Assembly: GCA_028274465.1 (NCBI GenBank)
Contig: CM051457.1
Location: forward strand, 29,609,313 to 29,673,312
Length of the DNA: 64,000 nt
Source of the DNA: Plantago ovata
Taxonomy: Eukaryota > Streptophyta > Magnoliopsida > Lamiales > Plantaginaceae
Reading direction: 5' to 3'
Positions 50,581-62,974 of the stretch are shown piece after piece (position 1 is the stretch's first letter; the number at the start of each line of letters is the position of its first letter). Made by a program: the position numbers and the translations under genes. The notes beneath the pieces are model-generated. The model was given only the letters and a program-made list of their open reading frames with translations. It ran no database searches and was not told the DNA's origin.

Positions 50581-50780
50581 CTCATCTATTTTTTTGGATT
50601 CTATACGTTTTCCATTTTTGTCCGTTTCTTTGAATTCTATACATTTCTATTTTTGACAAATATTTATCTCACAACTTTATTGTGGGTCCTGCCACTAAAC
50701 CAACACACTACACTCATAAAATAAACCTCCTAAAACTCCGATCCAAAAAGTAAACGTATAGAATCTAAAAACGGATGAGT
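50581..50780. mobile_element. 200-bp MITE, Stowaway-like
   Basis: The left end ACTCATCTATTTTTTTGGAT with TCTATACGTTTT is inverted at the right as AAACGTATAGAATCTAAAAA followed by CGGATGAGT. It is related to the MITE in the intron at 56250-56492. Confidence 0.75.
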
Positions 50781-50799
50781 ATTAGCCAAATATCAACTA

Positions 50800-52420
50800 T
50801 CACCACACGAAAACGGGTTTAGTGCAACGGTAAGATGATCTCGAGGTTGTTCTCTTGGGACTTAACGTGGCTATAGATCAATGTAAAGTGTAAATGATTT
50901 TACCAACGAGATGTATATGTTGAATGATCAATGTAACAATGCAAACATGCAACAATAATGTGATGATGAAGAAGATGTAACAAATGAGATAATTGTTGGT
51001 GGTATAATGCGATCATAATGTAATGGGTTATGAAATTCTTCTTTGCTAACTCAACAATGTGGCGGTGTAGGACTTGTCACGATTCCCTAGAACGTCTACT
51101 AGGAATGACCACAAATGGACGGTACCCTTCGTTCAACGAACAACTTATGACTATGCATTATGTATTTTGTTGTTATGGAATCTTGAGACGTTTTCTACGT
51201 TTAACAAAGATTGTCACGATTCCTTGCTTTCACCCAAATATAGTATTTTAACAAACTAGTTGCAATCCTAGATCTAACCATAACACGTATGATACATAAG
51301 ATAGTTAGAATTGCACATGCGTATATACATCACAACCCATATCATACGGATCTACATTATACCACCAGCAAGAAAAGTTTAGCTACTCATGGAGATGATT
51401 AAGATAAGCATAAATGAATAAGATCATATAACCAAAACCAGACATAATGATTCTAAAGTAATTTAGAGAATGATACAATGTTACCACAAAAGGAAGTATG
51501 AACCGATCTCTATGATTCTATCGTTTCAGATTATACAAAACTTCCTCCCAAGTGTTTCTAAACTTCTTTAATGGTGGAGAGGATGGAGAGAATGGAGAAA
51601 AGCCCCCAGATCTAAATGATAATGATCAAGGAAGGTTTGGAGGAGTATAAGTAACTGAAAAAGGAGCATTTAATGACAAATTCCGCTCCTGGGGCGCCCC
51701 GCCTGAGGTACTGTTTTCTGCCCTCTTGCTGGAATTTGCTAACTTGCGCATCCGGCGTCCGGTTGGCATGTATGATATACTGATGGAAAGCATAGTAACC
51801 TACGCGTGGGCGCTGGTTTGAGGTCGACATGAATTCGTATGAGAATGTTATGTATTGAACGGTGAGACTGTGCCAAAACGTGCATACTTGACCAACTCCA
51901 AGACGGTTGCTTGGGCTTCTTCTAACGGCGCCTCAAGGCACCCCGGGGGCTTTAGTGTAGTCCTTGGCTCCTCTAGCTCGACAAGACCATGGCCACAACT
52001 CAAAAATCCGAGGGCTTCAACTTTATTCCAAATACATCCAAATATGCGTTGTTTAGTCCCAAAATGAACGGATTTGTGAATTGGTCCTGAAACATGCAGA
52101 AGAACACAAAACATGATTATATCCTATAAAACTACCAAAAAACAAAGAAAAAGAAAACGAAAGCATAAAAAAATCCTAAGAAAAAGATGGCACTTTTTGG
52201 TGTCATCAAGCTTACATGTAGCTAGATTCACTAATCACCCCCTCACCCATTTAAAGAGTTTAGCAGTTGCGGGTAGTTTTGGGTGGAACATATTCCAGAA
52301 AAACTGTTTAATTCTTGGAAAAACACGAAAGCCCCAGAACCTAACCTCTGCCATGGAATATAAGGTCTCACCACAACCTCAGAATTCATAACATTACAAG
52401 AAAATTTTACGGTCACTTAT
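50800..52420. other. Intergenic; possible LTR-retrotransposon remnant around 51600-52100
   Basis: About 51690-51960 is GC-richer than its surroundings and contains GGGGCGCCCCGCC and GGCGCCTCAAGGCACCCCGG, reminiscent of gypsy LTR/leader sequence. No gag/pol frame or paired LTR was found, so this is a weak suggestion. Confidence 0.3.
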
Positions 52421-53041
52421 CCTGAGGTATGCAAACACTAAACAAAATCTTAACTGAATTTCTAACTAAACTAGATACTAATAAGGAAAGCTAATCATTA
52501 TAAACGAATGGTGCTCCTTTACTATCAATAGCTAATGAGGGCTGCATGGGCGGGAAGAGATCCTTAATTCAACTGGACGATGCCAAATGAAAGAATTTCA
52601 AACTAAAACTTCTTCATTCGGAAAACAAGAAAAAGAATGCTAGAAGGTTTGACTAACATGTTGTAGGCAAATAATTTCAGTGCACTTAGCTAATATTAAC
52701 ATCGACAATTATTTCTTAAGGTAAAAAAGGACAATACTATGTAATTAGATTACAATGTATTTGGGAATACTTAATTATACCATTAAATATAAATTAATGC
52801 CTAATCCAAATGTACAATTATAAAACTTTTTATCATTATCATCACATCAATTTTCAAACCAAATCTTCACCATTTGATACTCAAATCACAGATAAAAAAA
52901 GAGGCATCTTTCTTTTATTCTTTTTATCCTAAATTTTAATTTGACTCTATCATTTATTTCAAAGGGGAGTTTAAATGATTCCTTTTGTTTGGGTTTTAGA
53001 TTGTTTTCAATATTTTGGAGTTAAGAAAATATTAAGTTTCA
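52421..53041 (+). promoter_or_regulatory. Upstream region of the nucleotidyltransferase gene
   Basis: Non-coding AT-rich sequence immediately 5' of the ATG at 53042. No defined promoter motif was identified. Confidence 0.3.
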
Positions 53042-56000
53042 ATGGCTAGTCATCAAAGGGGTAGAGTTGTATCAAAGTTAAGGCCAGAGGCTTCTGAATC
53101 TACCAAAATCAAACTTCGAAGTGGAAATTGGCCCAGGGCAGAGGAAGCCGCAGATGAGATCATTTGGAGAGTCCGACCCAATTTTGCATCTGAAGAGAGA
53201 AGAAGGAAGATTACTGATTATATTGAGAAAATATTGAAGGACAACCTTGGCCTTGGGGTAAAAGCTCTTACTGCATTTTATAGTATAAGATTTTTATCAA
53301 TAATGAATTTAAATGTGTACTCTTGTTATTTGCTTATGAATTAGATTAGATACATATGACAATGTATTATGGTTCTTTGATGTGTTCTTTCTCTCATGTT
53401 AATTTCCAATCTTGCGTTTATATTGGTCTATATATCTAATTTATATGTAGGTGCCGATAAATGACTTAATTTATTTGTTGTATAACCTTATAGTATGTGA
53501 TAATGTGATATGCATGTGGTCACATGTTTGTTTGGCGTGCAAGGATTGATATACAAATACGAGAATAGCCTTTATCCTTTATGTACAAATACTACTTTTT
53601 ATATTGTACTATTTTTTTGATCTGTAATGATACCCATGATCAGCAACCAATGCTAGCGGCCTAGCGCTAAGAGATAAAATTAACACTCTTCATTATAAAT
53701 ATATTTTTCCAGTTTATATAGAAAGTATATTCACTTTTTGGGTTTGATCTCACTAGTTATAAAATCCTTACCAAATTCTATTTTTGGTTGAGTTAATAGT
53801 TGATAGAGTTACTAATATTACTCGTTATGATGTCAATTGACTTAAAAATGTCAACAAATTAAAAAGTGGAAAATTTATTGGAAAGGAAATACGTCATAGA
53901 CAAATGGATTACATAGTGTATCCCCTATGGCCTATGGGCTCTAATGTCATTTGACTAGTGATATAGTCAAAGCTGAAATTACTAATGACATAACAATTTT
54001 TGCACTTTTAAAAATTGTTATGGTATTAGTAATTTCAGCTCTGACTATATTACTAGCTATTTCATTTTTATCCTCCTTAATTGAAAAAATACATCTAGCC
54101 CAATAACCAGAAAAATGTTTAACCAGATCGTTATTCCGATTTCTTATTCTTCCGGCCAAGCAAGGCATTAACTTTAAAAAAATATCATTTCCTTATCCTT
54201 CAATATTTTTTATCTTTTTGTTTTTTAAATCCATCTTTTTCTTGTTACGGTTCAAGTAAGAGCTGTTTTACATCTCCGGTTTGTTAACAACTCCATTATG
54301 TTAATAGCTCCATGCGGAGAAGCTGTAAACAACTCCGAAAAGATCTTTTTTGTTTCTTAAATTTGTTCTGGGTTGTTTTGAAATAAAACTTTGATTGGGG
54401 CTTCTTTTACAATAATTATTAATTCATTTTCAAATTTATACATTTAGGTGGGCTAATTTGAAATACTTTAGAGTTAATTTGTACAATAAAACATCTTAGG
54501 GCAAATGTGTAAAAAATGAAAACTTAAGGTGTCTGGCTCTCCACAAAATCTGAGATTACGGTGAGGGTAAGACTGTAACTTCCACCTCTTAATCTGCAAA
54601 AAGTCAACATCGTGGGGGCTGGAGCTAGATGTAACTGTTATAGTCTAACAACGTATTATTATTATTATGCTTGCTAAATACCTAATTACCATGTTCTCTT
54701 ACCTTACAAGTCATTGAGATGTATATAAATTAAGAGAACGCCTTGTGAAGCAAGATCTCAAAAGTTAATTACTATGGGCACATAAAAGTATCTGAAGAAT
54801 GAAGAGTAGGTGTGTTTGACACTAGTGTTTAAATATCAACTTTTGCTTACTACTGCATGTTGTTCATACTCGAGTATTAATTTAACACTTGTGTTTGAAT
54901 GCTCTGTTATACATATAATATTATTTGTAGTCATTTGAATGTTAGAAATACATGTTCTAAGTTCATCAATGAAATTATTCATGATCGGTGGTATTATACT
55001 CATTAACCTTACCTTGTTGAATTGATTAATCGTAGACATATCAATGATTTTGCAGGTGTTTCCTTATGGGTCTGTGCCATTAAAAACTTATCTTCCAAAT
55101 GGAGATATTGACTTGGCTGTCTTTGGTTTTGCAACTACAAGTGATACTTTGGCAGCTCATGTGAAATATGTATTTGAACAAGAAGCAAGAAATAAAACTG
55201 CTAAGTTTGTAGTAAAGGACGTCCAACTTATTGGCACCCGGGTATGTAGCGTTTGGGTATTATATTTGTACCTAAAATTGGTATGTTTATGAATCAAATT
55301 TAATTGTTATTTCACCTTTATGAATCAAATTCTTCCATATATAACAGGTTAAGGTTATGCGGTGTATGGTTCAGAATACCAGTATTGATGTGTCTTTCAA
55401 CCAGATTGGTGGTCTATGTAGTTTATGCTTTCTAGAGCAGGTAACTTCTCAGATTTATCGCATGGTGACGAGTATGCACATATATTTAGTTAAACTTCGA
55501 TTCTAATTGTACACATAAGTATGAAATGAAAACATTTTGCTTTTTAATTTTTTTTTCTAGGTTGATCGCCTTATCGGCAAACATAACCTGTTTAAGCGGA
55601 GCATCTTACTTGTTAAGTCATGGTGCTACTATGAAAGTCGTACCCATGGCGGAAACAACGGCTTGATCTCCACATACGCGTTAACGATATTGACATTACA
55701 TATTCTCCAGTTGTTTCACTCAGAATTAAATGGGCCATTAGCCGTTAGTGCTCCTTAATGGTTTTGCTCTATCTTTCCCCTCAAAACCAAGCGCATTATC
55801 AAAATGAATCTGATGGATGGTGATGTGTCTAATTTCAGGTGCTATATAAATTTTTGGACTACTACGGAAATTTTGATTGGGAGACGTATGGCATTAGCGT
55901 AAATGGCCCTTTTCGTCTTTCCACATTGCCTGCGATTTTAGGTAAGCATTAGTTGTTGATTAGAAAATTTTAGCACTTACAAATTTCTCTATCTGATGTC

Positions 56001-57389
56001 CTTATTTTCAGTTGATATGCCTGGAGATTGTGATGGGAATTTACTACTTGGTCGTGACATTTTAGGCTCTTGCTTAGAAGTGTTTTCAATTTCTGCACCG
56101 TGCAATGATGTACTTTCACATGGATTTCAACAAAAGCATTTCAACATAGTAGATCCGTTAAATGTGGCCAATAATCTTGGACATAGTGTGAGCAAAAGGT
56201 AAAGTAATACTAACATTTTATTTGCATAACATAGAAAACATGGTATTATATAGTTATTTGTTTTTCTAGATTCTATACGTTTGTTTTGTTGATTTTTTTA
56301 GCTCCGTTTGACCTTATATAAAACTTAAATAAAATGTGAAATGATATTATAAAAGTCTAGTCATTCTATTTTCATAATATAATTTTATTAATTTTTTTTT
56401 ACGGTTTAATTTATGATTTATCGAAGGTCAAACTAGGCCAAAAAAAATTAACAAAAGTAAGGATATAGAATCCAGAAAAACAGATGAATAGTACATACTA
56501 CTACTGTATCTTGTAAGCCCAACATGTCTATTGTGCTTAGTCTATAATATGCACGATGCACTACATTGTTGAGCAATATGACCTATAATAGATGAATTAG
56601 TTAACTCATTGATGAACTATACAATGTTGCAATTGCAAGATTATCATAACTTTATCGGTTAAATGGTGTATTTTGGAATAATGCAGAAGGTCCTTAAACT
56701 TATTATACTGTAATATGTTGAATGCAATTGGTTGTTTCTTTAATTTTGTTAGCTAGACACCTCCTCCTTATATAGAGTGCTAATATTTGTCTTATTCAAA
56801 AAAAACAAAAAAAGTGTTTCATGAATTCTCTCTTCTTCTTTTATTTATTTATTTAATTGTTTTGTTAGGTAACATGTTCCGGATACTCAGTGCTTTCAAA
56901 TACGGGTCTAAGCAACTTGGCTCGATACTTTTGATGCCGGACAAATCTATAGCTTTTCAGCTTCGTAAGTTATTCTTGAACACCATTGCAAATCATGGAA
57001 ATGAACATGTTGACCTATTAGGGGCTTACACTATGTCCACCTCAGCAGTGCCTCGTCCCCATAGTAACATTACCACAAGAGACCTGAGATCTAATTTTTG
57101 CAACTTGCGCGAAGTAGTTGCTTCTCCATCAAGCTCTATGTTGGATCTTGTTGGAGATCTTTGGAGTTACTTCAACCGCTTACAGTATGTTCGGTGGTTC
57201 ATACATAGTTCTCTGCCCATACAAAGTACACAAATGATCTTCTCACCAGCCATTTCATGTCCAACTAATAATCTAGAGAGTCGACATTTTTTTCACCACA
57301 TTTTACACAAAGTGAATTCTTCTACCAATATCATAATCCGTTGCAAACCAGACCAATGCAAGCAACGCCTCCGTGGCAAGAGATATTAA
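53042..57389 (+). CDS. Poly(A)-polymerase/TUTase-like nucleotidyltransferase (PAP/OAS1 superfamily)
   Basis: Plant member of the non-canonical nucleotidyltransferases that add nucleotides to RNA 3' ends. Exons: 53042-53257 (start MASHQRGRVVSKLRP), 55056-55241, 55348-55440, 55561-55743, 55839-55941, 56012-56198, and a final exon ending at the stop before 57389. Exon 2 carries the catalytic pocket FPYGSVPLKTYLPNGDIDLA (GS motif plus DID-type Asp pair). Exons 4-5 hold the PAP-associated part (KSWCYYESRTHGG, GLISTYALTILTLHIL, FRLSTLPAIL). Exon 7 has GNMFRILSAFKYGSKQLGSI and ends RLRGKRY. Exon 6 ends in phase 2. The obvious acceptor at 56877-56878 then puts TAA in frame; the acceptor at 56889-56890 keeps frame (...VSK-S-AFKYGSKQ) but removes GNMFRIL. 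The gene may be using that acceptor, have an unseen microexon, or be decaying. Confidence 0.82.
56250..56492. mobile_element. MITE in the exon 6/7 intron of the nucleotidyltransferase gene
   Basis: TTTTTCTAGATTCTATACGT and GCTCCGTTTGACC at the left are inverted at the right as GGTCAAACTAGGCC and ATATAGAATCCAGAAAAACA. It shares its end motif with the MITE at 50581-50780. Confidence 0.7.
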
Positions 57390-58169
57390 GGTTGCGAGGA
57401 ATATGAAGATACTGTGGGAATACGGTAAGTACACTACTTATACCTAATACAAAATTAATTCTATACTATATGGTGTTCGCTTTCATCCTCTAGGTGCATG
57501 GTACCTTAAGTATCACCTTAATTATATACGTGATGCCATTTATTATTCTTTTGAACAAAATAATATGTTTAATGATCTGTTTCGTATATATATGCTGCAG
57601 AATCAAACCCCCCGGGAGATTCCAGATCCAGTACACAACATGACAACAACACGAAATGATGTTTGAGGGAAAACTCTTGTTGTATGATGTTTGAGATGAG
57701 GATTTGTTTACAACTTAAATTAACACAACAAATTGCACACATTATACTATTCTTATGTGCACAATTATTTTAGAGAAACGTCTCATTGTATTTTTATTTG
57801 TTTTGTGAAATTTGAATTGTTAAATTGCAAACTATTTGTCTCGTAACAATCTAAATTGAACTGCATTCAAAACCGTGCTCTACGTATGCGTAATCGATGA
57901 GATTTATGGTGCTCAGTGATATCTGTTTGTATAGGGAACAATTTATGCTTAATGCCTATTTTGGTTTTCTTTGGATGCAGAATCAGCACCCGGAAAACTA
58001 CGTACAAGTCTCAGCTTTTCATAACTAGAAAATCAATTTTCCCTATTGTCAAAGAAAAACCAAAGCCCACACATAGAAAAACCAAAGCCCAACACGTCTC
58101 CAACATATTGTCAAAGCATAAAAGTCAGCCCAAATCTCCCAACTCAATTCTTATCCATAGCGCCCAAAA

Positions 58170-58571
58170 ATGAAGCAGAAAAATTCAATCGGTTTCTACA
58201 AACTCGAATCAAAATCAACTCCTCCTCCTCTCTGGAAATGGAAATCAATCGAATTCCAAACCACCTCAAAAGATCCTCCAAACAAGCTCTATACTCCAAT
58301 AACTGATATCTTCAAGGAGAAGCAACACGACGGCGTAGTTTTAGGTCCCGGAGTTGGCGCCGGAGTCGGCTGTGGCGTTGGATTAGGCCTCGGAGTAGTC
58401 GGCGGAGTAGGATTGGGCGGATCGGCGTGGAACCAGCTGTCGACGGTGTTTGGAGTTGGAATTGGATGCGGTGTCGGCGTTGGGGTTGGTTATGGCCAGG
58501 GATACGGCGGAGGGTTCAGCTTGGAGTCGTTTAGGTCTTATCTGTCCAATCTCAGATCGAAATCCAAGTAA
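58170..58571 (+). CDS. Small glycine-rich protein (133 aa), function not recognised
   Basis: It starts MKQKNSIGFYKLESKSTPPP. Residues 1-50 are hydrophilic with a PPLWKWKSIEFQ segment. Residues about 55-115 are a run of alternating Gly/Val/Leu (GVGAGVGCGVGLGLGVVGG, later FGVGIGCGVGVGVGYGQGYG), the GxGxG pattern seen in small plant membrane-associated or outer-envelope-type proteins. The C-terminus is basic (YLSNLRSKSK). There is no signal peptide. Codon use is coding-like and much more GC-rich than the flanks. The ATG at 58170 is preferred because the overlapping frame from 58046 has no such order. It lies about 780 bp after the nucleotidyltransferase stop on the same strand. Confidence 0.75.
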   Translation: MKQKNSIGFYKLESKSTPPPLWKWKSIEFQTTSKDPPNKLYTPITDIFKEKQHDGVVLGPGVGAGVGCGVGLGLGVVGGVGLGGSAWNQLSTVFGVGIGCGVGVGVGYGQGYGGGFSLESFRSYLSNLRSKSK

Positions 58572-58906
58572 TTGGTACTAATTGTTCTGTTTGTCATTGC
58601 ATTGTATGAGAATGTATTTGGTTTTTGCTGTTTTGAGTTTATAATCTGAGTTTCGGTTTCAATGTATTTGGAGCATGTAGTTAAATGTAGGCAAGGTAAT
58701 TCTGAGCTATGTTTTATGAGTAGTTAGCTGGCTTGGTTCGTCTTGTTAGCCAAGGTATTAGAGTCGAGCTCGAGCTCTGTTTTATGCTCGTTTACTGGCA
58801 TACTGAGCTAGTGCTCGATAAAACTCGTAAAAGAAACACTAAGCAAATGGATAACAAGTTAAGAACTGCGGTGTACAATCGACGAAATAAGAAGGCTTAA
58901 TTACAA

Positions 58907-58937
<31 letters not shown>

Positions 58938-60131
58938 GTGTCAATTCTAATAGTTTCTAATAAATTAATATAAATTAGTGATATATTAAAAACTTACTAC
59001 GAATTAGTGTCTATATATATGTTTGTTTGGAATATTCTAACCTTATCTAATTAGAGAAAAATTCAATTAATTTGTAAGATAAGATTTTAAATTTTTAGTT
59101 AATTAGTTACCTGATGAGTTTTTACATGTATCTTAATATTTAAAATTTTCTATTATATTAGCCTATTAATTTCCTTTCCTTTGTTCTTATTATATAGGGT
59201 ATGATTTTTTTTCTAATGCCTCCCTATATATTTAGTCGTTTCAGGAGGCCTCCTTCAAGTATCCTCAATTCTATTCAATGTCAAGGATCTGATCAAATTT
59301 TTTGCCCTAATATAAATCCTTTAAATACAATTAGCCCCTGAATAACTATATTTCAAGCATCTCGTTTTTGTGGAATAGTAACATAGAACAAAGAATATTT
59401 AAGTTCACCTTGTTGTAGTATGAAAGTTAGCAATATTTATGAGGTTCAAAATGACATATTGTGCAATTCATTGTCGACTAATTATTTAGTCATACATTTT
59501 GGCATGTATCTGAATAAGATTATTTTTAAATGCATCTATGAATGAGCAAGCAAAATTTTTTTTTTTTTTTTGGCAGCTATTCTAAATTTTGTGCTCTTCA
59601 TGTAACAATCATTTGAATGTAAATCATTGACGGATGCATCATTTTTTAATGAACAAGCATGTTACCTGCATCATCTCTAAGCAAATAAGGTTAGATGAAA
59701 GTCGATGAAAAAAAGGAGACGATTAAAAGTGATGCTTGGCATTTTAGTCTGAGGTTAAATTATTAAGATAAACGTGGTAAGTTGGAGAAATATAGAAAAT
59801 TAGCAGATTAAAATTAGCAGAATCACCAAATTGAAATAAATTTTTCACCAATTCGTAACAAAAATTTTAGGTCACATCAATCAATTTGATAGAAACTCTC
59901 AAAACTATCACTAATTTGCAATTTTTCCAAATAAGAACACTTGATTGATGACAAACCAATTACTAAAACTGAAGAAACTAAGCAGCGTAAAAACAGCAAC
60001 ACAAATGGGTGCAAGCAAAGCAGTAAAATGACAGAGTAACCTCTAATACGTAAACAACGAAATGAAATCACATTTAACCATAAATGTACCCAGATTTTTT
60101 TTAGCAAGTTCACTTACAAGTTTCTCTTGCA
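58572..60131. other. Intergenic with microsatellite
   Basis: A TTA microsatellite lies at about 58908-58938 and a T-run at about 59551-59569. No gene was recognised; the right end is 3'-flanking DNA of the NLR fragment. Confidence 0.45.
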
Positions 60132-60800
60132 TTATCTTTTCTCATCCAGATCCAAGTGTGGAGGATAGATGTACGCTTTGGGAAACACATTTCCTTCATC
60201 CTCTTGTTGTTCCTGGATTGATCTAGCTGCGTTCGCAACAGAGTTGTTGCACCACAACATCGTAATCGTCTGCAACGAGTAAAACTCTCCCAAGGCAGGA
60301 ATCTTCTCAAGCTGCTTGCATCTCTGCAAAACCAGTTTCTGGAGACGAGGAAAATTGTCCGCAATAGCATTCCATTGTTTAATGTTCAAACTCTCTAATT
60401 TCAGGTACGTGAGTTTAAGGAATCCACTGTCTTCTTCTCCCATGTGCCACAACTCACCATGAACAGCCCTGAAGCATAATTTGAGAACCTCTACGTTTGG
60501 CAAGTTTTGGAAGCTTCCGACATCCTGCCATTGCATCTGGAACTTTGATAGAGACAGTTTTGTCAAGCTGGTCGGAAGACTGGAAAGGCTAAAACATTGA
60601 ACTGAACCATGGTATGCCACCTTAAGGGACTCAAGTACATTGAGAGATTCCAAGTGCGGAAATTCGAAGCTGTCAGACGGGTCTATGAAGATACATCGTA
60701 ATTTTCTAAGATTTGGTAAAATACCTGTCATTTTCTTCATGTTTCCATGTCTGACGTTAGTCGGGGTGACAACCTGACTGACGGTAGAAAATCCGAACAT
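60132..60800 (-). pseudogene. Truncated NLR: C-terminal LRR fragment
   Basis: 222 residues of LRR only. Motifs such as FPHLESLNVLESLKVAYHG, LPTSLTKLSLSKFQMQW and FPRLQKLVLQRCKQLEKIP parallel the end of the NLR at 26931-31118 (FPRLQNLVLHDCYDLEEVP). The tail matches in pattern too (ARSIQEQQEDEGN against AKRIQDEQAELGN). No NB-ARC, coiled coil or MHD region lies upstream, where a broken B3 scrap is found instead. It is therefore a paralogue reduced to its 3' end, although the remaining frame is open. Confidence 0.85.
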
Positions 60801-60944
60801 AGAAATGTTCTACAGTATATGCTGATTTTCTTTCATAAGACAAGTTTCTCATCATGTACTAAAATTCCATGCAGAAAGCACTAATAGCTTGAGAAAGACA
60901 GTTTGAATCACGTAGCAATTGTCGGTGAAGTCTTAACCCCACAG

Positions 60945-61065
60945 CCACAATTGCAAGAGAAACGTTGGTCTTGTTTCAACTACTCGGGCTTCTATTGCAA
61001 TCTTAGAACTCGAGAGCAACTTAAATGCCACTGTGACAAAGCTTTCCACCTCCTTAATTCCTTTC
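60945..61065 (-). pseudogene. B3-domain fragment (REM type)
   Basis: Minus-strand 61058-60965 reads KEVESFVTVAFKLLSSSKIA followed by IEARVVETR. It resembles NEVIVGSTMSFKFLSSSRYT...IEAQVVEMG of the REM gene at 62975-64000. A stop follows in LWLWG*. The rest of the domain is missing. It looks like a partial duplicate of that gene. Confidence 0.65.
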
Positions 61066-61109
61066 ACGTTCTGCATGGTAGAGACCAATACAATTTGAAT
61101 TTACTTGGG

Positions 61110-62970
61110 GATAATCCTTTTGAGATTCTAGGAACAAATTATCCGCAATCAAATCGGAATTGATCAATCTGTTTCAACGTGGTAAAAACAATATCAAACA
61201 AAGTAGTTGCAATTTGTAATCAGAGATGGAAGAAACCTTCATTTCTCCAGATAGAATTTCAGCCAGTCGAATAATGGACTACGCTGATTAAGCTATTCAA
61301 ACAGACTCATCAATATGAGCTAGATGTATAGAGAGGCAGCAAGTTCTAGCATGAAACTGACTCATCATTATGAGCTAGATGTTTCCTGGAAAACACCCTT
61401 TGTCTTGATTCTACTGCCTGTAAAAAATTCCAGAAAATAAGAAAAACCTTAATTAGCATTGGTTGGCGAAAGTACGAATTACTGGTCTATGGTTTGTAAA
61501 GAGTTGAAACCGGGCTAAAGGAATAGCTGAGCCGACAAAGACAAATTATTGATCTTGTTTTAATACTTTACATAATCTCCTACCAAGTTTTGGGCACACA
61601 CTCTCCATGTGATCAAACTCCCATGGAAGTACATGACAGAGTGGAGAAGGTTCACAAGAAATGAATTATGCAAAACTCACAAGTTCGTAAGAATTAGAAT
61701 GCCTGTTCATGAGTTTGTATGTGTTGTAAGGCTTCAGTTTCTTGGTAAATCCCCATCTCATGGCAGTACTATCACCTGTTATGAAACGTGCATTCAGCAG
61801 GATCATTGTTATCTCATATAAGTACATTCGGCCTGAAATTCACCTGAAACTAAGAAGACATTACCTTTAGGAGAAGAAACAAAGAGAGAGATGAACTGAC
61901 CGAGAGAGGATTACCTGGCTTAAAAAGTCGAAATGTTTTCCCTTTCCTCCTTACAGATTTGAAACTTGACTACATATATAAGGTTTAAGTTTCCTCAGTT
62001 TCCAGGAGAGACGTGAAAATATGAATTATGAAGCTCAAATTAGTTATTTACCAGTCCCTGAGTAAACTCCGAGGGAACTCTCTGCAAGGAAATTTCAAAA
62101 TCGACTGAGGGACCAACAATTTTAGTAATGTAAACAGAGAAAATACACAATAAACTTACTAAGCTGTCTCTCAACGGATCTTCAATGATCTTGCATGTAG
62201 AACCATGGCGGAAGGTCTGCCCTATGGTATGAGGCTGATAAACTTGTCATTTCAAATATGATAACACCAAACCTAGTAACTGTAACTCATTCATACTTCT
62301 TGACTTGACCACCAAATAATGGTAGTATTCAATCAGAGTAATGTTTTCGAAATGAGCTCCAAGCTTCTGTGTTATAATTGGAGTATGTCAATTCTACAGG
62401 CCATTGTAGATCATTTGGAAGTTGGAACCTTCAAGTACACTTCCCTTGGCAGCTTTACACCACATATCGATACAAAATTGATCGGAATCCTCTGCAAATT
62501 AAGGTCACGAATGAAAAGAAACATGTATAGATCATAAAACGGAAGCAGTAAGATAAAACATCCAACAGAAGCAACAAAGACAACAAAGAAGAAACCGGGC
62601 ATAAAACATAAAATAGAAACATCTTACTGCATATGGAAAACTAGCTAAAAGAATAGCTTCAGTGCTTCACATAGAATTCAAACAGCAGTTATACTTGGAA
62701 ATGCAAGTGGAGATGTTATAGATTGGATTTAGACATTTAGTAAAGGCAAAACAATGTTCGAGTCATTTGCTAACACCATAATCAAACCAAACACGTCAAA
62801 AGATATGTTTGTTAACACGTTTAACATGACCAAAAGAACAAGATCTAATACACATTAATACATAAGTTCACAAAAGTTCCATACTTTTCCCTACCAGTTC
62901 AACACCATAGTTCATGTGCTTACAAAATACTACTACCTGCTAATCTAATTGGCTTAGACCATCAAAGGTC
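61110..62970. other. Intergenic between B3 fragment and REM gene
   Basis: No protein family recognised. Short open frames (61609-61821, 62319-62537) look random. CTCATCA(A/T)TATGAGCTAGATGT occurs twice near 61307 and 61362, a small local repeat. The right end is REM 3'-UTR. Confidence 0.35.
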
Positions 62971-62974
62971 TTCT

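Noticed and set aside
58046..58306. 86-residue frame overlapping the start of the glycine-rich gene
   Set aside because: Different frame, random composition; the 58170 frame has clear order and coding bias.
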